DNA of 14,876 bases from positions 1 through 14,876 of the forward strand of contig JAADEV010000073.1 of assembly GCA_013153295.1 (NCBI GenBank), given 5' to 3'. A program made the position numbers and the translations under genes. The notes beneath the pieces are model-generated. The model saw only the letters and a program-made list of their open reading frames with translations, had not been told where the DNA came from and made no database searches. Shown in pieces: positions 12,988 to 14,876 of the stretch. The stretch's first letter is position 1; the number at the start of each line of letters is the position of its first letter. This DNA comes from Aquificota bacterium (GTDB lineage Bacteria; Aquificota; Aquificia; Aquificales; Hydrogenothermaceae).

Positions 12988-14066
12988 TGGTAGAAAGGAG
13001 AAAAACCAGACCTGTATATGTGGGAAATGTTCAGATAGGGGGAGATGCCCCAGTTATTGTCCAATCTATGACAGACACCAAAACCCACGATATAGAAGCA
13101 ACATTAAACCAGATAAACAGGCTACACAAAGCTGGCTGTGAGATTATCAGGGTAGCCGCCCCTACAGAAAAAGATGCAGAGGCTTTGAAAGAGATTGTAT
13201 CCAGAAGTCCAATCCCTGTAATAGCAGATATACACTTTTCGCCAAGGATAGCCTTCCTCTCCCTTGAAAGTGGCATACACGGAATAAGGCTAAACCCGGG
13301 AAATATAAATGATGAAGGGAAGATAAGGGAGATACTACAGGAATGTAAAAGGAAAAATATAGCAGTTAGACTTGGGGTAAACTCAGGTTCACTTGAAGAA
13401 AAACTACTTGAAAAGTATGGCTACCCATCTGCACAGGCTTTGGCGGAAAGTGCGTTAAACTGGTCTGAGTTTTTTGAAAAGGTAGGCTTTACAAACTTTA
13501 AAGTGTCCATAAAAGGTTCAGATGTTTTACAGAATGTAGAGGCAAACAGGATATTTGCAGAAAGAACAGATATTCCCCTACATATAGGGATTACAGAGGC
13601 AGGACCCTCAGGGAGAGGTTCCGTAAAGTCTGCTGTAGGGCTTGGGATACTACTATACTTAGGTATAGGGGATACGGTAAGGGTATCCCTTACAGCTGAC
13701 CCTGAGGAGGAGGTAAAGGTTGCCTACCAGATACTACAGTCCTTAGGCTTACGGAGAAAGGGCATTGAGATTATATCCTGTCCAACCTGTGGCAGAATAG
13801 AGGTAAACCTACCGGAAATAGTAAAACAGGTTGAAGGACAGCTTGGACAGGAGGATATACCCCTTAAGGTGGCTATAATGGGCTGTGTGGTAAACGCAAT
13901 AGGGGAGGCAAGGGAGGCAGATATAGGTTTAGCCTGTGGCAACAAATCTGCAATACTGTTTAAAAAAGGTGAACCTGTAAAAAGGGTTTCTGAAGAGGAG
14001 ATGGTAGAGGAGCTTGTTAAAGAGATAAAAAAGATGAAAGGGGAAAGGAATGGAGGAACAGCTTAA
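12987..14066 (+). CDS. ispG: 4-hydroxy-3-methylbut-2-enyl diphosphate synthase (IspG/GcpE)
   Basis: IspG is the 4Fe-4S enzyme of the MEP pathway that reductively opens methylerythritol cyclodiphosphate to HMBPP. It has 359 residues and the bacterial two-domain form without the plant insert. The barrel carries IVQSMTDT (24-31) and GIRLNPGN (99-106). The iron-sulfur domain has SCPTCGR (264-270: Cys265, Cys268) and MGCVVNAIGEAREADIG (298-314: Cys300 and catalytic Glu307). I chose the ATG at 12987, which overlaps the mltD stop as TAATG and has AGGG 7 nt upstream. A TTG two codons earlier is less likely. It supplies precursor for the prenyl synthase upstream in the same operon. Confidence 0.95.
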   Translation: MVERRKTRPVYVGNVQIGGDAPVIVQSMTDTKTHDIEATLNQINRLHKAGCEIIRVAAPTEKDAEALKEIVSRSPIPVIADIHFSPRIAFLSLESGIHGIRLNPGNINDEGKIREILQECKRKNIAVRLGVNSGSLEEKLLEKYGYPSAQALAESALNWSEFFEKVGFTNFKVSIKGSDVLQNVEANRIFAERTDIPLHIGITEAGPSGRGSVKSAVGLGILLYLGIGDTVRVSLTADPEEEVKVAYQILQSLGLRRKGIEIISCPTCGRIEVNLPEIVKQVEGQLGQEDIPLKVAIMGCVVNAIGEAREADIGLACGNKSAILFKKGEPVKRVSEEEMVEELVKEIKKMKGERNGGTA

Positions 14067-14355
14067 TATAAACCTACCCGGTGTAGCTGTTGATGTTCTA
14101 TCTGAAGAATGGCAAACGGAAGATGTTGTCCAAAAAACCCCTGTAAAACTATACAAAGTTTCCAAAAGGAAAGGGGGCTTTACACTGTATATGAAAACCC
14201 CTTACGAAGATGTAGAGTGGTATTTCTCCAAAGGATTAACCCTTTTCCACAGAAACGGTAATACCCTCCGTATTGAACACGAAGATGGGCAGTATTGGGT
14301 AGACCTACCAGCCCACCCAAAACTGTTAGAGTTTCTAAAAGAGTTTATACCTTAA
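14050..14355 (+). CDS. Unknown 101-residue protein
   Basis: I do not recognise this protein. It is soluble, with no signal peptide, membrane helix or cysteine. It is rich in aromatic and charged residues and looks mostly beta-stranded (VKLYKVSKRKGGFTLYMK, about 35-52; LRIEHEDGQYWVDL, about 75-88), with a short C-terminal helix (91-99). The ATG overlaps ispG by 17 nt and is preceded by a purine-rich GGGGAAAGGA, so it is very probably translated from the same transcript. Codon use resembles its neighbours. Its stop overlaps the stop of the converging DsrE-like gene in the bases TTAA. Confidence 0.72.
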   Translation: MEEQLNINLPGVAVDVLSEEWQTEDVVQKTPVKLYKVSKRKGGFTLYMKTPYEDVEWYFSKGLTLFHRNGNTLRIEHEDGQYWVDLPAHPKLLEFLKEFIP

Positions 14356-14735
14356 AAGGTCATAACTATTGGCTTGTCAGATTTATTTACAAAATTTAAG
14401 AAAGTAGCCGCCCCTACCGGTTTCTCCACACCTTCCAGAAGGTCTTCAGCTGTATAGCCAAACATTCTCATAGCAGTTTCACAGGGAAACAGCTTAACCC
14501 CAAGGTCAATAGCCTGTTTTATAAGCTGGTCTATAGAGGGCATTTTATCAACCTTTAGCTTTTCAACCTCAGCCTGTATCTCCTTTACCTTTTCCCTGTG
14601 TAAGGTATGGATACCGTTAAAGCTAAAGAATATCCCAACCTCCATACCCATAGCCGCAGAAGTATTTGCAAGCATAAAAGAAGGCAAAACCTTATCCACA
14701 CTGTTAGAAAGAAGTATAATCCCTACTGTCGCCAT
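14352..14735 (-). CDS. DsrE2-type (DsrE/DsrF/DrsH-like) protein
   Basis: This 127-residue soluble protein has the DsrE fold, linked in the family to sulfur relay and persulfide handling. It starts MATVGIILLS, a first strand typical of the group. A helix (42-60) precedes the conserved region GVKLFPCETAMRMFGYTAED (79-98), where Cys85 is the only cysteine and the candidate persulfide carrier. The C-terminal part, VGAATFLNFV (107-116), also fits DsrE2. I chose the ATG at 14735 because AAGGAG lies 6 nt before it; a longer reading to 14777 adds 14 unrelated residues without a ribosome site. Neighbours give no sulfur-oxidation context. Confidence 0.82.
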   Translation of the reverse strand: MATVGIILLSNSVDKVLPSFMLANTSAAMGMEVGIFFSFNGIHTLHREKVKEIQAEVEKLKVDKMPSIDQLIKQAIDLGVKLFPCETAMRMFGYTAEDLLEGVEKPVGAATFLNFVNKSDKPIVMTF

Positions 14736-14766
14736 AATCCTCTCCTTTAGATTGTTTGGTAAGACT

Positions 14767-14772
14767 ATTATA
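14767..14772 (-). promoter_or_regulatory. Candidate -10 box of the DsrE2-type gene
   Basis: On the minus strand this reads TATAAT, preceded by TGAT, 31 bp before the chosen ATG. No convincing -35 is present. It lies back to back with the promoter of the ybaB-like gene. Confidence 0.4.
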
Positions 14773-14798
14773 ATCACAAAAACCCAACTGTCCTACCT

Positions 14799-14807
14799 TG
14801 ATATAAT
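14799..14807 (+). promoter_or_regulatory. Extended -10 promoter of the ybaB-like gene
   Basis: TG-A-TATAAT is a perfect extended -10 box, within the 13-mer TACCTTGATATAA (14794-14806) that is identical to the one at 3566-3578. Transcription would begin near 14814, about 33 nt before the ATG. AGGAG (14835-14839) is the ribosome site. Confidence 0.6.
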
Positions 14808-14846
14808 ATTAATCCTTGATACAAATACAAAAACAGGAGTGGTGTA

Positions 14847-14876
14847 ATGTTTAACTTCGGTGAGCTTGGTAATATG
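14847..14876 (+). CDS. ybaB: Start of a probable YbaB/EbfC nucleoid-associated protein (partial)
   Basis: Only the first ten codons, MFNFGELGNM, are inside the window. This beginning resembles the YbaB/EbfC family, which often starts MFG..GLGNLMKQ. These proteins are small dimeric DNA-binding factors, often beside recR and dnaX. The promoter and AGGAG ribosome site support a real gene start, but ten residues are thin evidence for the family. Confidence 0.5.
   Translation, partial: MFNFGELGNM

Noticed and set aside
14736..14777. Longer reading of the DsrE-like gene
   Set aside because: The added 14 residues read through the AAGGAG ribosome site that serves the ATG at 14735, and the candidate -10 at 14767-14772 would lie inside it.

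Overview
The window looks like chromosomal DNA of a thermophilic, Gram-negative, AT-rich bacterium, most likely Aquificota (Hydrogenothermaceae-like, for example Persephonella or Sulfurihydrogenibium relatives). This is an inference from the low GC, the AGA/AGG-dominated arginine codons, the Lys/Glu/Ile-rich proteins, the tightly overlapping genes of unrelated function, and the presence of heptose, lipoprotein and lytic transglycosylase genes that imply an outer membrane. No alignment was possible, so the genus is not certain.

Layout. Positions 1-284 hold a very short CRISPR locus: an AT-rich leader-like stretch with a good promoter and a 29-bp imperfect dyad, then three 35-nt-type repeats (the last degenerate at its 3' end) and two spacers. 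No cas gene is in view. Positions 285-412 hold nothing recognisable. On the minus strand follow purF (413-1792, purine synthesis) and a lipoprotein gene (1864-3477) with three PEGA domains and a C-terminal beta-propeller. The divergent region 3478-3609 carries two small perfect inverted repeats and a promoter for a single NapH/CcoG-type membrane 4Fe-4S protein (3610-4500). That gene ends in a C-rich tract and a strong hairpin terminator.

From 4613 to 7406 six plus-strand genes form a compact operon: a small three-helix membrane protein resembling AtpR/ATP synthase subunit I, prepilin peptidase (pilD), a stand-alone ModE-type winged-helix regulator, an unknown four-helix membrane protein, the heptose-1-phosphate adenylyltransferase rfaE2, and pgsA. 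A promoter at about 7442 opens a second operon: biotin carboxylase (accC-like), a YcbL-type metallo-beta-lactamase-fold hydrolase, endonuclease IV (nfo), tRNA-Arg(CCG), a long-chain polyprenyl diphosphate synthase, panD, an MltD-like lytic transglycosylase, ispG and an unknown 101-residue protein. The nfo stop codon lies inside the tRNA gene. A DsrE2-family gene converges on the last of these from the minus strand (14352-14735), and diverges from the first ten codons of a probable ybaB/ebfC gene that runs off the window.

Most genes are housekeeping: membrane, envelope and cofactor synthesis and DNA repair. ispG supplies the isoprenoid pathway that feeds the polyprenyl synthase; pgsA and accC serve phospholipid and fatty acid synthesis; rfaE2 serves LPS. 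The points most worth a second look are the miniature CRISPR locus and its leader dyad, the nfo/tRNA overlap, the orphan AtpR-like gene, the PEGA-propeller lipoprotein, an unusual residue in the biotin carboxylase active-site motif, and a recurrent extended -10 promoter (TGATATAAT-like) in front of most transcription units. I do not see a clear new multi-gene system here.
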